DNA of 64,000 bases, from contig CM037874.1 in NCBI GenBank assembly GCA_021292105.1, positions 28,341,083 through 28,405,082 of the forward strand, given 5' to 3'. Each line of letters begins with the position of its first letter. Within the stretch, counting starts at the first letter, position 1. Positions 45,258-58,129 of this stretch are shown here, one piece after another. Position numbers and translations under genes: made by a program. The notes beneath the pieces were generated by a model. The model was not told where the DNA came from. It saw nothing but the letters and a program-made list of their open reading frames with translations, and ran no database searches. The DNA is from Anadara kagoshimensis (lineage: Eukaryota; Mollusca; Bivalvia; Arcoida; Arcidae).

Positions 45258-45450
45258 CAGTATTACCATCTACAGCCGTCCGCAATGAAATCAATAGCAC
45301 AACTGATTCAACCCTATTGCAATATTCCCCTATCAACAATATCACTACGCCCAATAACATCGAACTCACCAACGTTATCTCATCAGTTCAGTCAGGTGTA
45401 CTCACAAATTCAACGTTTTCAAACTGCACGTCCACTTTTAACTTGAGAAT
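45258..45450 (+). CDS. Possible exon of an extracellular Ser/Thr/Asn-rich protein
   Basis: A frame without an ATG start is open from 45209 to a TAA at 45452-45454. Within it TTCTTTCCGCAG is a good splice acceptor (exon would start at 45258) and GAAT|GTAAAT a fair donor. The peptide includes STAVRNEINSTT, NNITTPNN and VLTNSTFSNCTS. Four N-x-S/T sequons suggest a secreted or surface chain. It is not recognised as a family. The entry and exit phases (1 and 2) would not be symmetric. It may equally be a chance frame in AT-poor DNA next to the 85-bp array. Confidence 0.22.
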
Positions 45451-45454
45451 GTAA

Positions 45455-47025
45455 ATCATTAAGCAGTTATCTAATAAAAATAATGTAGAAGCATAAGTTT
45501 ATTGGTCTGAACTTTTTTGTTTACGTTGACAAAATCAGCAGCATTTACACTCGTCATTTCCGCTGTAGAGTACTGTTGCACCGTGTACACCGAAATGTAA
45601 ATTGTAGATATCTATATGTTTGTTAAAGTAATCGTGGGGAATATTGAAAATATAATAAAGACAATTGTATTGTTCGTTATAATGGAACAGTTAGAAATTA
45701 TGTCGGACATAATTTAAACATAAAAATATCCATTGGTGAAGTGAATATTGAGACTCAACATAATTGTAATAAGTGTACCACTTTTTGAATTTAATCATGA
45801 AATACAGACTTTTGTGGACTTTTTTAAATGTATTTTATAATTAAATTTAAAAAAATGGTATATGATCATAACATAAGGAATTGAGGGGGAACTGTTTCAA
45901 AGGGGCTGCGCACATTATCTTTTCAATGCGGATTGGTAATATTTCAGTTGGATTTTTGATATTTTTGAACAAATAAATTGATAGTTCTAACGAACCATCT
46001 ACAATATACAGCAATGTAAGTTTTATTAAATTTGATTTCGTATACCACAGACCTATTGATTATTTATACCTATCCAGTACAATAAAGTGCCGGAAATCAA
46101 GGAAATTGTGTTTTATTTGTCAAACGTTTAAATAAATAAAATAATCAATTTTTAAATTCAAATTTGTTATCTCTGTGTAAAATGAATTTAACAAGCAACG
46201 TTATTCCTCGGACGGTGTACATTCACGGCATTGACGGTTATAGACGTCCAAGTGAAGTTATGTTATGGTTTAACCGAAAAGAAAAAATAACATCTTTAGT
46301 ATTTATATAGAAGATACTTCAAATGGAAAAGTTTTTGGTAAGTGATGATAGTAGGGTTAAAAATTAAATGAAGAATAAAAAAAGAAACTCGTCATTATTT
46401 GTGGACATTGATTAGTATAAAAGTCTCGAAATTTCAAAATTTCTTGTGAATTATTTTTCATGTTTGTTCCTTGGAACTATTTTTGGAGCAATGGAAATTG
46501 AAATTACTTTCAACTTCACGAAAACAAATGCTGCAAAATCTTCTGAAAAATTGGAGACCTAAAAGCAATGTTCGTTAAAGTATTTTTTTAGATGCAATTT
46601 TTCCGAAAAAAAAGTATTTTTTGAAAATAATTCTTTTTTCATACAATTTTCTTCTTTTTATTTTTATAGCGTTTTGCTGCGGATTTAAGGTTGGGTAAGT
46701 TTTCTATATTTTCTTCTCTTTTAGCCGGTGAAATAACAAAAATCTTGAAACCATTTCTTCGAATGCCTGATCCGCTCAGCAATTTTTATTTTTTTAATAT
46801 TGTCAACCTATCAATTTAGCGGCCGTACGGTACTAGTGGCGATAATTTATGTCCATCGCCAATTCAACATGACCATATCGTGTACAAGTTGATCCATGAT
46901 ATCCACACTTGAATTCGGAAAACAAAGATATAAATCATATTAACTTGTACGTGTCTTATAAATATGATCGTTTGGATTTTGAATTTCTTTACATTATATA
47001 AAAACAAAATTCTTGTTATTGTACA
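45455..47025. other. No recognisable feature
   Basis: AT-rich DNA. A 42-codon frame at 46182 (MNLTSNVIPRTVYIHG) was seen but has no support beyond being open. Confidence 0.4.
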
Positions 47026-47027
47026 AT

Positions 47028-47165
47028 CCAAAACAAACATACTAATTCATGTCCGAATCACAATCCAGAAGCAAATTAAAAACTTTGGAACTGACTAGTT
47101 AGGTTAGACACGTGACTTCCACCAGGGAAATGAGACCCGGGTGCTCCGGAAGAGTAAAACTCCTA
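47028..47165 (-). mobile_element. Retroelement R tail
   Basis: AACAAACATACTAATTCATG, CACAATCCAGAAGCAAATTA, GGAACTGACTAGTTAGG and CTTCCACCAGGGAAATGAGA are the reverse complement of the R tail, including its 3' end. Confidence 0.8.
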
Positions 47166-47169
47166 GAAA

Positions 47170-49080
47170 ATCAAATTCATTAGTATAAAGAACAAATTTG
47201 CTTCAAACTGCATGTAGTTGACAACATCTTACTGTCAAAATGTTGGGAAAAGGAAGACGACACTCTATTACAATACAGAAATTTTATTCGACGTTGGGCG
47301 ATTGGAATGATTATACATTGACATTGTTTTGGTCATCAAAAACCAAATTTTAAAACCAGCAAATCTGATGAAATATAAAATAGTTCATTTTAGATTTGTC
47401 CTTTTAAAACCTGGTTTATCACTTGATAACCCAGGAAAAATGGCCAATTTTACATTTTTTATTTTTTCTTCAACTTTAATCTTTAATACTTCTTCTATTC
47501 GTTTAGTTTATGTCTATCCGATTCGCCATCTACAGACTTTCAAATTTTAGAACCGTCCAAGAAACAAAAAATGCGAATGGTCGATTCAATGTTCAAACAA
47601 TTTAACTAAACTTTATCAAAAAAAAAATTCTATATATTCCAAAAAAAAAATTACCACAAACGGTAATTATTTTAAATAGGAGTCGAAAAAAATTTTATGT
47701 TTCAAGTGACGTCACGAAAGACGTTTTCATACACCATTTTGTACTGCAACTAATATTCACGTGAAAAAGTGCCATACGTTGAGGAAATGAAGTTATTTTC
47801 AAAGAACCAAGGTTACTTAGCAGGGTTTATTGTAGGCGACTAATAAGCATTATAACATTTTGATTTTTATTACTTTTTATTTCCTGCATTACTAAGGTAA
47901 ATATTGTATTAGAGTAGCGGGAGTTGCAAAAAATATGTCTCAAAGTCTCCGATTGTTTTCCCTCAATGCGAGATATGTTCAATTTATAACGTATCACTTG
48001 ATTTACAAAATCATCTTTACTAATTCAGATTACACTGTAACAAATGTTCTATTTGTACACCGTTGCAATACTAGTAATATACCATTCGAATTCTTCAAGC
48101 TATGCCAAACCCTTTCTTCCATTCATCTTTATCTTTATCGTTTTAAGATCCCCAATTCCATTGTTCAAAGCGCATTTTGGGACTTTTTTGCATTCACTCA
48201 GACGGTGTAAGGTAACTGACTTTGCTTTTCTCAGCAGTAAGACTATAGACACCGAGTCCTGATGAAACAATATCATTTTAATGGCCATTAAACAATCATT
48301 GGGCATCTTTAGTTGGTAATTCTAGTCAAAATTAACATCTACAGTTTTGTTAATGATTCTCAGCGATGTTTTGCTATAAAAAATGATGCCAACACAAACC
48401 ATAAATCAGCGTACAAAATCACCACGAAAAAAAACCAACTTAACTTTTTGTCAATCATATTTTCCCCCAAGAACATTTATTTTGTCTTTTTTTTCATAAA
48501 ACAATATAGACGCTGTATGCATAGTAATTTTTTTACCTGATTTAGTCCGGGATTTCAAAGGTTCCCTGCATCAATAACACGACTGTTACCCTCAGTTGTT
48601 GTCAAGAGACAAAATGCTACTTTTGACAACAGATGGTCATATCGAAGGTACTAGCGGATATTTTTCCGTCCAGACTGGTCATATAATGATGCACAATTTG
48701 AAACGCTAAGCTGTTTACTAATAAGTGCTTTAAGGTCAATGCTTATTGGGGATTGAACAGTTACTTTATTTTTTATCTTGTGCATACGGTTGCTAATGCC
48801 AAATGCAAAATTTCTACTAAAAAGGTACATGTATTCAAAATTCCTGCATGGTCACGTGCAAAAATGGTAAAACGCAAAATTGTATGCTGTTCATACGAAG
48901 GCTTTGGTGTGCTCACGCGAAACTTGTTGCGTGCTTACAAAGTAAATTTTAAGTGCTACGCAACCATTTTTTCGCGCTCACCGGAATAGTATTGAGAAAA
49001 GTATTTCCGTACCAATTATAAATAGTTTTTGCTTTCTCGCGTGAAGTTTATTGCATGTTCTCACCAAAAGTGATATCGTT
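47170..49080. other. No recognisable gene
   Basis: Short frames at 47329-47550, 47935-48210 and 48753-48989 lack splice or family support. At 49085-49139 a 17-bp block AGCAGCCTTTACATGAG is imperfectly repeated just before an M MITE. Confidence 0.4.
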
Positions 49081-49348
49081 AAACAAGTGAGATTTTCATA
49101 AGCAGCCTTTACATGAGTAGCCTTTACATGAGCAGCCTTGTTACGCCACATAGCGGTGTTGCCGCATAAACGCGCCCAACACGTCTATGCGGGGAATTCC
49201 AACGCATAAAGAGGACCGCCACGTTTATGCGGCGGCGTTCAACGCATAAAGATGTGTTGCTTATATGCGGCACAAGGCTGCCTTTTTGACGCATAACGAT
49301 GGCTAATTTTAACGAGTTGGTATGAAATAAAAAAGAGCTGATATCTCG

Positions 49349-52300
49349 GGGTCAAATGCTGGTACGGGTCTCCAGGAGCAATGCTTATGCCACTAGGCTT
49401 CGCCATTTAAAACCTTGAGTTAATGCCCAACCGTCTCATATAGGTTCTGCCAGCAAGTCACATGTCACACCTCCCCGTGGTGGCCCTGGTAATGCTTATG
49501 TAGTTAAGTGACAGTGTCAAGAGGCGAGCATCCGGCGCCTTAAAAATAACTGGAACCCGTGGCTAAGGGAAGGAAAACCCTGACAGAAAACCACTGGCCC
49601 TCCGAGTCCAGGGGGTTAAGCTTAGGGCTAACAACCCTAACTTGTAAAACAAACATTGTTACAGAAACAGTAACGAGAAATATATCTATACCTGTGGACG
49701 AGAACCTCTCCAGGGCCACCACTGGAACCAGTATGACTGTGGGTAGTCAAAACCACCAGGAAGCTACCTGCATGATTAGAGAGGCACTCAACACGGCCAA
49801 AACCAAGGTCAGAAGAGGATTTTGGAGCGTGCGAACCATGTACGCAGCAGGAAAATTGGCACAAGTAACAGCAGAAATGAGGAAATACAACTTACATGTG
49901 CTGGGAGTCAGTGAGAGCAGATGGGTCAATTCGGGAAGAATGCGAACAACAACAGGTGAAACTCTATTGTATTCTGGCCGAGAAGATGGACAACACCATG
50001 AAGGGGTGGCAGTTATACTCAAGAAAGGAGTAGAAAAGTTCTTGATGGAATGGAAACCAGTTAGCAGCAGATTGATGTTGGTGAGACTTAGAGGAAAGCA
50101 GGTCAACACTACGGTTTTCCAGTGTTATGCACCTACTAACGATGCAGATGAAGAAGACAAAGATGCTTTTTACGAACAACTGCAAAGAGAACTAGACAAC
50201 ACGCCAGACCATGATATCAAGATCATCATGGGAGATATGAATGCTAAAGTAGGAGCAGATAATGAACTCTACAATAGTGCAATGGGGCACCATGGTTGCG
50301 GTATCATGAATGAGAATGGACATAGGCTTGCAGAGTTTTGTACCACCAACAACTATGTGATCGGAGGAACTCTATTCCCCCACCGAGACATTCATAAGTT
50401 GACATGGCATTCACCAAACGTGAGAGATCAAAACCAAATTGACCACATCATGATAAATGGTAAATGGAGGAGATCATTGCTTGATGTGAGGGTTAAGAGA
50501 GGCGCTGATGTTGGTAGTGATCACCACCTGGTAACAGTATCTATCAAACTAAAACTGCACAACACACAAGGAAAGCGTACAGCAAGGAAGAGATTTGATG
50601 TGGACAAACTCTGAGATATCAAGACAAGGCATGAGTTCAACATCACACTCAAAAATAAGTTTGGCATTCTACAAAACCTACAATCAGAAAACAAGACAAC
50701 ATCGGTTGATGAAAAATGGAAAGAAATTTGTAACATCTACACTGAAGCTAGCGAAGAGTGCATTGGCTACAAACCAAAACAAAAGAACAAAGAATGGATA
50801 ACACCTAACACTTGGAAAATGATTGAAACAAGAAAATGCACCAAAAAGAAAATACTTGAAGCCAAATCACTGAGACTTAAGGAGAAACATCAACAAGATT
50901 ACAGTGAAATACAGAAACAGGTGAAAAAAGCTGTACGTACAGATAGAAGAACATACATAGATGCCTTAGCAACAAAAGCAGAAGAGGCAGCCAACAAAGG
51001 GGAACAAGGAAATCTATACAAAATAACAAAAGTAATATGTGGGAAAAACAGACCATCACCAAACCTTCCCATCAAAGACAAACAAGGAAAGCTGATAACA
51101 TCAGAGAATGAAATGGAGGAACGGTGGACAGAACATTTTAAGGAGATCTTAAACAGACCACCTCCGATCCATGAACCTGAAATCAGTGAACCCGAATCAG
51201 AGTTGAATATCAACACCAATCCACCAGACGTTCCAGAAATTACAGCAGCCATACAGTGTTTAAAAAATGGTAAATCTCCTGGGAGTGACAATTTAAATGC
51301 TGAGCTATTCAAGACGGACGGACCCACTCCTTACAGCTACCATCCTCCAACCAACCTTCAAAGAAATCTGGGAAAGTAAGACCATACCAGATCAATGGAA
51401 TCATGGAGTCATCATTAAGAAACCAAAAAAAGGAAATTTAAATGACTGTAATAACTGGCGTGGAATAACACTTCTCTCCATTCCAAGTAAAATCATGGCT
51501 AAAATTATCATCAGAAGAATAGCCAAAGCAGTAGATGTCAAACTACGGAAGGAACAAGCAGGGTTCAGACCAGGACGAGGATGTATCGACCAAATATTCG
51601 CACTGAGAAACATCATTGAACAGTGTACGGAATGGCAGCGACAACTTTATCTGAACTTCATCGATTTTGAAAAGGCCTTCGACAGCATTCATAGAAACAG
51701 TCTCTGGAGAATTGTGCGTTCGTACGGCATCCCCCAACATCTTATAGACATCATCAAGAGTTTCTACGTCAACTTCAGATGCAAAGTTGGAAACTCAAGC
51801 ATCGAGTTTGGTGTCAAAACTGGAGTTCGCCAAGGTTGTGTAATGTCATCAACGCTCTTCATCATAGCCATCGACTGGGTCATGAGGAACACAACATCAG
51901 ACATCCCAAGATGCATCAGATGGGGAACGTTCACAACACTTGAAGACTTGGACTTTGCCGATGATATTGTCCTGTTTTCCCACTCCCATCAGCACATCCA
52001 AGACAAAACACATAGGCTCCACGAGTATGCTTGAAACATTGGACTGAAGATCAATGCTAAGAAAACTGAAGTCATGACCCTAAATGTGAATAACCCACAA
52101 GGAATTAAAATGGACAATCACATCCTCCCATTTACAAACAACTTTACTTATTTAGGGAGTATTGTCACAACAGATGGTGGAGCAGACAGGGACATTCAGC
52201 AGAGACTAGCCAAAGCCAGAGCAGCATTTAAGAACTTGCAAGCTGTGTGGAAATCCAGCCAATACACCAACAGGACAAAGCTCAAACTGTACAAAAGCTG

Positions 52301-52748
52301 CATCATACCAATTCTTTTGTACGGTTCAGAGTGCTGGAAAATGACAGAGAACGACCTTAACAAACTGTCAACTTTCCACACCAAATCCCTGAGAAGAATC
52401 CTAAAAGTATTTTGGCCAAATACCATCTCAAATCAGGACCTTCTCAGCAGATGCGACCAGGAGGATATGGCCACCATCATCACCAGGAGACGATGGATCT
52501 GGATTGGCCACATACTCAGAAGGGACCCTGAATCCATCATAAAGACAGCCCTCTTCTGGACACCAGAAGGAAAAAGGAAGAGAGGGAGACCAAAAGTTAC
52601 CTGGCGGCGAACAGTAGAAGCAGAGATGAAAGAGCATAAGAGAAGCTGGGGCACTCTCCAGAAGCTAGCCAGTGACAGACAAGGATGGAGAGCCCTCGTT
52701 ACTGCCCTATACGCCAAAGGCGTCACGGACAATAAGTAAGTAAGTAAG
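49349..52748 (+). mobile_element. APE-type LINE, full-length-looking 3.4 kb insertion
   Basis: It is flanked by an 8-9 bp target duplication, GATATCTCG (49340-49348 and 52748-52756, the first G shared with the tail). It starts GGGTCAAATGCTGGTACGGG and ends in a (TAAG)n tail, a short tandem repeat typical of several non-LTR clades. A 210-bp 5' leader precedes a single long coding region with endonuclease and reverse transcriptase. The one-ORF layout of about 3.4 kb and simple-repeat tail resemble RTE-like elements, but the clade is not proven. It is inserted within an M MITE, so it is younger than that copy. Confidence 0.85.
49559..52739 (+). pseudogene. LINE endonuclease/reverse transcriptase, three lesions
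   Basis: The endonuclease is at about residues 85-335 from 49559. It has SESRW (catalytic Glu), YAPT, GDMNAKVG and SDHHLV; the usual WNVRT box reads WSVRT, so the catalytic Asn is Ser. The reverse transcriptase has GFRPGRGCIDQI, FIDFEKAFDS (motif A), VRQGCVMSS (motif B) and FADD (motif C). The C-terminus has RRRWIWIGHILRRDP and GKRKRGRPKVTWRR, a usual finish for such LINE proteins. Lesions: TGA at 50612-50614, a frame change near 51305-51320 and TGA at 52032-52034. Both TGA codons stand where Arg or Lys is expected, so CGA to TGA decay is plausible. The natural stop is TAA at 52737-52739. Confidence 0.85.
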
Positions 52749-53639
52749 ATATCTCGACAAAAACGGTGGTGGTAATATAAATTATGACGACGACGGTGAC
52801 AATTGAGAATTTATGTTGTTGGTGTTGTTGATAATGGTAATAATAATAATACGAGGATGGAGACAGGGACGATGAGAGCGCGACGACGATGTTACCGTCG
52901 TCGTGCTGACGGCGTTGGCGATTATGACTGTAATGTTGATGTTCGTTAAATTGTGATTTTTGCAGAATTTCGACTTTTGCTTTAATAATAATAATTATGA
53001 AAATAAAACTAATAATAATATAATGATCATCACGATGGTGGTGCTTTTTGTGAAGGTGGTAATAATGATGGAGGTGTAAATGCAGGTGATGATAGTATTT
53101 GTTTTCTTTATGCGGCGGAATGTAGCCTTTTTGCCGCATAAAAGCTTTCTCTTTATGCGTTGAAATTCCCCGCATAGACGTGTTGGAACACGTTTATGCG
53201 GCAACACCGCTATGTGGCGTAACACAGCCTTTGCGTTAGCGCGCGATAATTTTTGTATATAGTATAATCGAACAATGACATTATGTAAAAGACGAATACA
53301 ACATATGATTTTCTGCCATCTCTAAATATGAAATATCGATGTCGATGTAACTTCTTTTTGAAGAAAATGGGAGAAAAAGAATTAATTATGAGTTAATCCA
53401 TGTAGGCAAGCCTCGTCTCTGACTGAAATATTAAACCCTTCGGGTTAGATTTCCCTATCCTACATGGGTATTCATGATAGATTATATATATTTGTCTGAC
53501 CCTTTAGATTTAACTGGAAAAGAAAAACCAAATCGAAACTCTTTTATGAAAAGCATAAAAATTATAAATTGATAATATGATTTTTAATTGAGTGCTACTT
53601 TTATTCAATCCTGCCTTTATCATTAATGAAACACGAAAA

Positions 53640-53930
53640 ATATCGGTGCATGTTCAAACCACAATTTCAAATTAAAAACTGACAAATTAAGTTAAACTCC
53701 TGAGCTTTAACCAGAAGTAAGGCCGTGTGATTTTGAAAGGTAAGAACATGCTGTCTTGCCAACTACACTCGCCAAGTGTGGATTCAAAATTATGAATCAA
53801 AAGAAACAAGGAAACAAGATACGTCAAATATCCAAGATAATTTTGGATACAGAGCCATTCAACAACATTGTGATAATGGACATAAAATGTTTGAGGGCAT
53901 TGACAAGCATGGACTCGTAATATTCCCGAA
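53640..53930 (-). mobile_element. Retroelement R, 3' part
   Basis: The minus strand has CCAAAATTATCTTGGATATT, ATTCATAATTTTGAATCCAC, ACTTGGCGAGTGTAGTTGGC and the rest of the R tail, well diverged. The 62-codon plus-strand frame here is antisense to R. Confidence 0.65.
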
Positions 53931-53934
53931 ACAA

Positions 53935-54765
53935 CAATTTATTTATTTATTTATTTATGCTTAGCTTGCTTATTCCTCTTGATTTCCTTGGGAACAAAGG
54001 GTCGCAACAACATCTCCACCTCTCCATCTGGCACGGTTTTGGGCTATCTTTTTATTTATAAGTAGCTTGATTAGTTGTATAAATTTCCCGAAGTGGAAAA
54101 AAGCTCTATCTTGCCCTATTAACTGTGGAATAATACATCATTTATATAAACACTAGAAGTAAGATCATTGCTCCATAGAAAAGTAAAATTGACAATAACA
54201 ACTTGAAGTAGTCACGTTTGTTACAGCGCTTTATATGTGCCTGTTGTGGATATCATAATTGCGGTCAAAATATAAAGCACACTCAGCGGTGCATTCCATT
54301 TCAGATTCACGAGGATAGATGCCATTCACATATTCTCAAAATGATTTAGAGATAGAACTTCATATATCGAAGTAACTGAATTGTCAAAGTGTCATCTTCA
54401 AATTTAACAAGGTTCTGCATAAATTATGCTTCATACGAGTAAAATCATCAATAAGCCAGCAGTGGTGCACAATTGTGTCCATTGGTATACCGATTGTTTG
54501 TTTGAAAATAATTATGCTAAACAAAAATGCATCTGTGCCTATCAGAAACCCTAACACTTTGTTAAAGGTATCTTCAATATATGTATGTGGTAAGTATATA
54601 ATACCATATAGGAGTTTAAACAATATTTTATTCATTTATAAACTACAGTTTACAAAAATAATTAACCTATATACATAGGGTCCCAGAACAAGATTATAAT
54701 CTTATATAAACCGGTTTTCTCAATACCTTATATTATTAAGTGCACTCTTGGTGCTGTCGCGCTTT
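53935..54765. other. No recognisable gene
   Basis: (TTTA)n at 53940-53957, then AT-rich DNA with overlapping short frames on both strands at 54384-54678 that look accidental. Confidence 0.4.
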
Positions 54766-54769
54766 TTTT

Positions 54770-54995
54770 GGTAGGTATAGTTAATACAACATTACAATAA
54801 AGTGTCATTTTTGCTCAATATCTTATAGTTTTCCGTGCACTCTTGGTGGTAGGTATAGTGAACACAACATTACAATAAAGTGCCATTTTTGCTCAATATC
54901 TTATAGTTTTCAGTGCACTCTTGGTGCTCACGCACTCTTGGTGGTAGGTATAGTGAACAAAACATTACAAAAAAGTGTTATTTTTTATCATAAGT
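54770..54995. repeat. 78-bp tandem repeat, about three copies
   Basis: GGTAGGTATAGTGAACACAA, CATTACAATAAAGTGTC, TTTTTGCTCAATATCTTATAG and GTGCACTCTTGGTG recur in order three times, the last with a small internal rearrangement (CACGCACTCTTGG). Confidence 0.85.
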
Positions 54996-55876
54996 GTAGT
55001 TATTGTATGCAATTGTGTGTAAATTGCTTTTAAATCGTGTCTTCTAAAGGCCGGATGTAAAGATTGTTTGAAATTAAAAAATATAAATTAAGTTTAAAAC
55101 CACACGACGCATTACCTTAAAAACACATAATTCAAATTGTAGAACTAACGGAATGAGCTGTTTATTTTATCATTAAAATAAATATTTAATATAAAACTGG
55201 TAATGTATGTAATGGAATATTAAAACCTACATTCTTTATCAAAAAGCTAAAACAAAGAACGATGTGTTACCAATAATGAACAATTCAATTGACCAAAGTG
55301 ACGTGCAGTACTTCGATAAAAATGTCGAAAGAAGAGTACAAACAAAAACAAGCAATAGTTTGGATTTATATTATCAAATAAAAAAAATCATCAATTAAGT
55401 TCGATATTTAAATCACATACCCGGTACAGCTAAAGTAGATATTGGAAAAAACTGGTTAATTTTACGATGAGCCAAGCCTCGTAGTCTCGAATGGCGTTAC
55501 AACATGTAATGCAAGAAGTAGTTGGCGACATTGGCATCGTTTTAAGGTTTTGCTTCATTCAAGATGGCGCTCAAAGTTGTTGTCAAAATAAAAAAAAAAC
55601 ACTTTTTTTAAAACTTTTTAGCATGAAGTCAAATGACATAAACCTTTCATTACAATTGTTTATCTCTTTTTATGACGGCCCGTTGTTTTATTATATGACA
55701 CTTCAAAATGGTATAAAAATCCGAATTTAGTGCTGCAATCAGCACACTGCTCCCAAATTTTGCCTAATTGAAGATGTTCATTAAGTCGGTAAATTTTTTT
55801 CTTTTAAATAACTTCTTTTTATTTGCATTAGGTTTTTTCGGATGGGAACTTAAAACAAACGAGGTACCATGTCACG

Positions 55877-56027
55877 TTAGGCTTGGCAAGATAAAGAACC
55901 CTGCTGTATAATGCTATCAACGCAATGCACAAGCAAAATTTCTGCACCTTTGTCTATACCTAGCGACGTCTCGATTTAAGTGAAATATTCTTGACTGGGA
56001 CGTTAAACAACATCACTCACTAACACT
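55877..56027 (+). mobile_element. S1 SINE, 5'-truncated
   Basis: AAGATAAAGAACCCTGCTGT, CGACGTCTCGATTTAAGTGA and TTCTTGACTGGGACGTTAAA match the complete copy at 60205-60425. The tRNA-like head is absent. Confidence 0.8.
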
Positions 56028-56029
56028 TA

Positions 56030-58120
56030 CACAATCTGTGGATTTCTCTGCGTAAACAACCTTTTTTGACGCTAAAATCGTCTCCAGCCCTGCGGTTTCT
56101 GCAAACGCCAGGCATTTGCACTGCTCGTCGTCCGTCAATTTAAAACATGTATATCGCCAAATTATGTCAAGGACAACAGTACTTGCTATTTTTTGTTTGG
56201 ATTTATAAATATGAAGCCATGGTGATGGGTTTCCTTAAAGTCCCTTTTCTATTGTTGGCTGATACCACTGTTTCTATTTATAGTGTTTAACTGGTCTGTC
56301 AACCATTCACAGACTTTTTGTCATTATTGCATCATTGAATATCGCCAAATATACTACTCTAATGGACCAGTCAGAACAAAAAGTAAACACGCAGTCAAAT
56401 AATAACTTCGTTTATTACTTCGTAACTAATATAAAGTTAAGTCAATTTCTATGAATGTAGTATGAGTAATATTTTCATTATTTTATTTTGTCAAACCTTT
56501 AATAAAAGTAGTTTGTTAAGTCTGTTAAATTGTAAGTATGTGATCAATTTCAAGTGGAGTAATGGTTGTAACAGCTCTTCAAAAAGCATATTCTATAGGT
56601 TATTTCTTATGATTTTCAACTTCAGTACTATCCTATCGGCCCTTATCTACTGACTGAAATATTGATACAAATATTGTACCACCTAATTTTAAAATTAAAA
56701 GTGGAATGGATATTTCATCACAATGTGAGTTTTTTTACGAAAACCAGACATTTTCACTTTTCTATTTCTTTAATAAGAAAAAAGCTGTTTATAAAAACAG
56801 TGCAGTACACTTTCTAATGAGTTTCATAGTGACACTAAGTAAAATCTCACTATATTTTAAATCAAAAAGAAGAATGGATTTTTTTCAAGATATTTTAATC
56901 ATTTTTATATTTGAATATTCGTGACAGTATGTATTTTTCACTGAGAACCAGACATTTTCAGAAAATAATTGGTGAAATTTAAATTTGAAAATCGGGTATA
57001 TCTAGTTCCCATTGTAACTTTATTTAAAGCAATGGTTATAACAATACAAAATTACAGTGATAGGATCTTAGTTTTCTGTTTTGTTTGTTGAAGTACGACA
57101 ATAGAAAGAATTATAAAAAAATGGTGAGAATATTATTTTCCAGTAAATAAAAAGCATCCATTTGGAAATACATGTATCTACATTTATTAAATGAGTGGGA
57201 ATCTAGCTATATCTAATGTCACGGATTCATTTATCTACTGAATGGTTCGGATTTATGGAGAAATTTTCATTGTTCAAATTTTAAAGTTCTAATTTATACG
57301 GAATTTATCAGGCCCGTAAAATTACTGGAAAATAATAATAAAACAAATCAACATATTTTCTTATGAATTCTACAAATAATCCCGTGTAGCAGTTGTCTGT
57401 ACACTCGACTGAACATCCAACTAAACAGTTGTAAAACCCGTTTTCACACAATTTTCAATTTAAAAGTGGAAACGTTTTTTTAATGTATCTTCATGAATTC
57501 AAGATTTGAATATTCAGGAAGATTTATATTTTCTAGTGGTAACTGTAAGATTTTCCTAAATTTTGTCTTTGAATTAATAATTTGTGTTCAAAAACACACA
57601 ATTTTCACACTGGTGTGAAGCTAGCCCGCAATTCCAGCCCGCAATTTTTTTTAAATATCATCAAGCGGGCAATTCGATTTTATATAAATACATTTTCACA
57701 AATTTGACGGACTCGGCATGGAATTTACTTTAAATGTTACGAGTGGAAATGGTTTTTTTAACACAACTAGATCATTTTTATATCTGAATGTTTATGACAA
57801 TATCTGTAGTTTCTTATGGTAACTATAAGATTTTCATAAAATTTATTTTAAAAACGAAAACAAGGTTTAAAATCTCCACATTTTACTTTCCCATAGTAAA
57901 GTAATGTACAGGTGTGACCGCAGGTATAGCTATCTTAGATTATTTCACGCATGCGCAGCTACGGGTCGATTTGGATTTCTGCGTATCTCTGTAAGAAAAT
58001 AAAATTATTTTAGGTACATTTAGGAGAAGCAACCATTGATTACCAATCGAATCTATATAAATAGGAATGAAAGATTTTGTAATTTATGTTCGGATGAAAT
58101 TTGAAAGAAATGAGAGAGTA
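56030..58120. other. Non-coding stretch with diverged direct repeats
   Basis: Blocks beginning with GTGGAA(A/T)GG and containing TTTATATTTGAATATT or similar, then GGTAACTGTAAGATTTTC, recur around 56700-56950, 57465-57560 and 57735-57850. They suggest three old copies of one repeat. At 57948 a CGCATGCGCA palindrome resembles an NRF-1 site. No gene is seen. Confidence 0.4.
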
Positions 58121-58129
58121 TTTGTTTGG

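Larger units (their letters stand above)
49140..53224. mobile_element. Family M MITE carrying a LINE insertion
   Basis: The left part (49140-49348) starts GTTACGCCACATAGCGGTGT. The right part (52749-53224) ends CACCGCTATGTGGCGTAACA. The target duplication is CAGCCTT, exact (49133-49139 and 53225-53231). The orientation of the internal GTCGAGATAT/CATCACC blocks is opposite to that at 43.1 and 58.8 kb. Removing the LINE leaves about 680 bp. Confidence 0.88.

Noticed and set aside
46182-46310. 42-codon frame beginning MNLTSNVIPRTVYIHG
   Set aside because: Looks protein-like by eye but has no recognised family, no Kozak or splice support.
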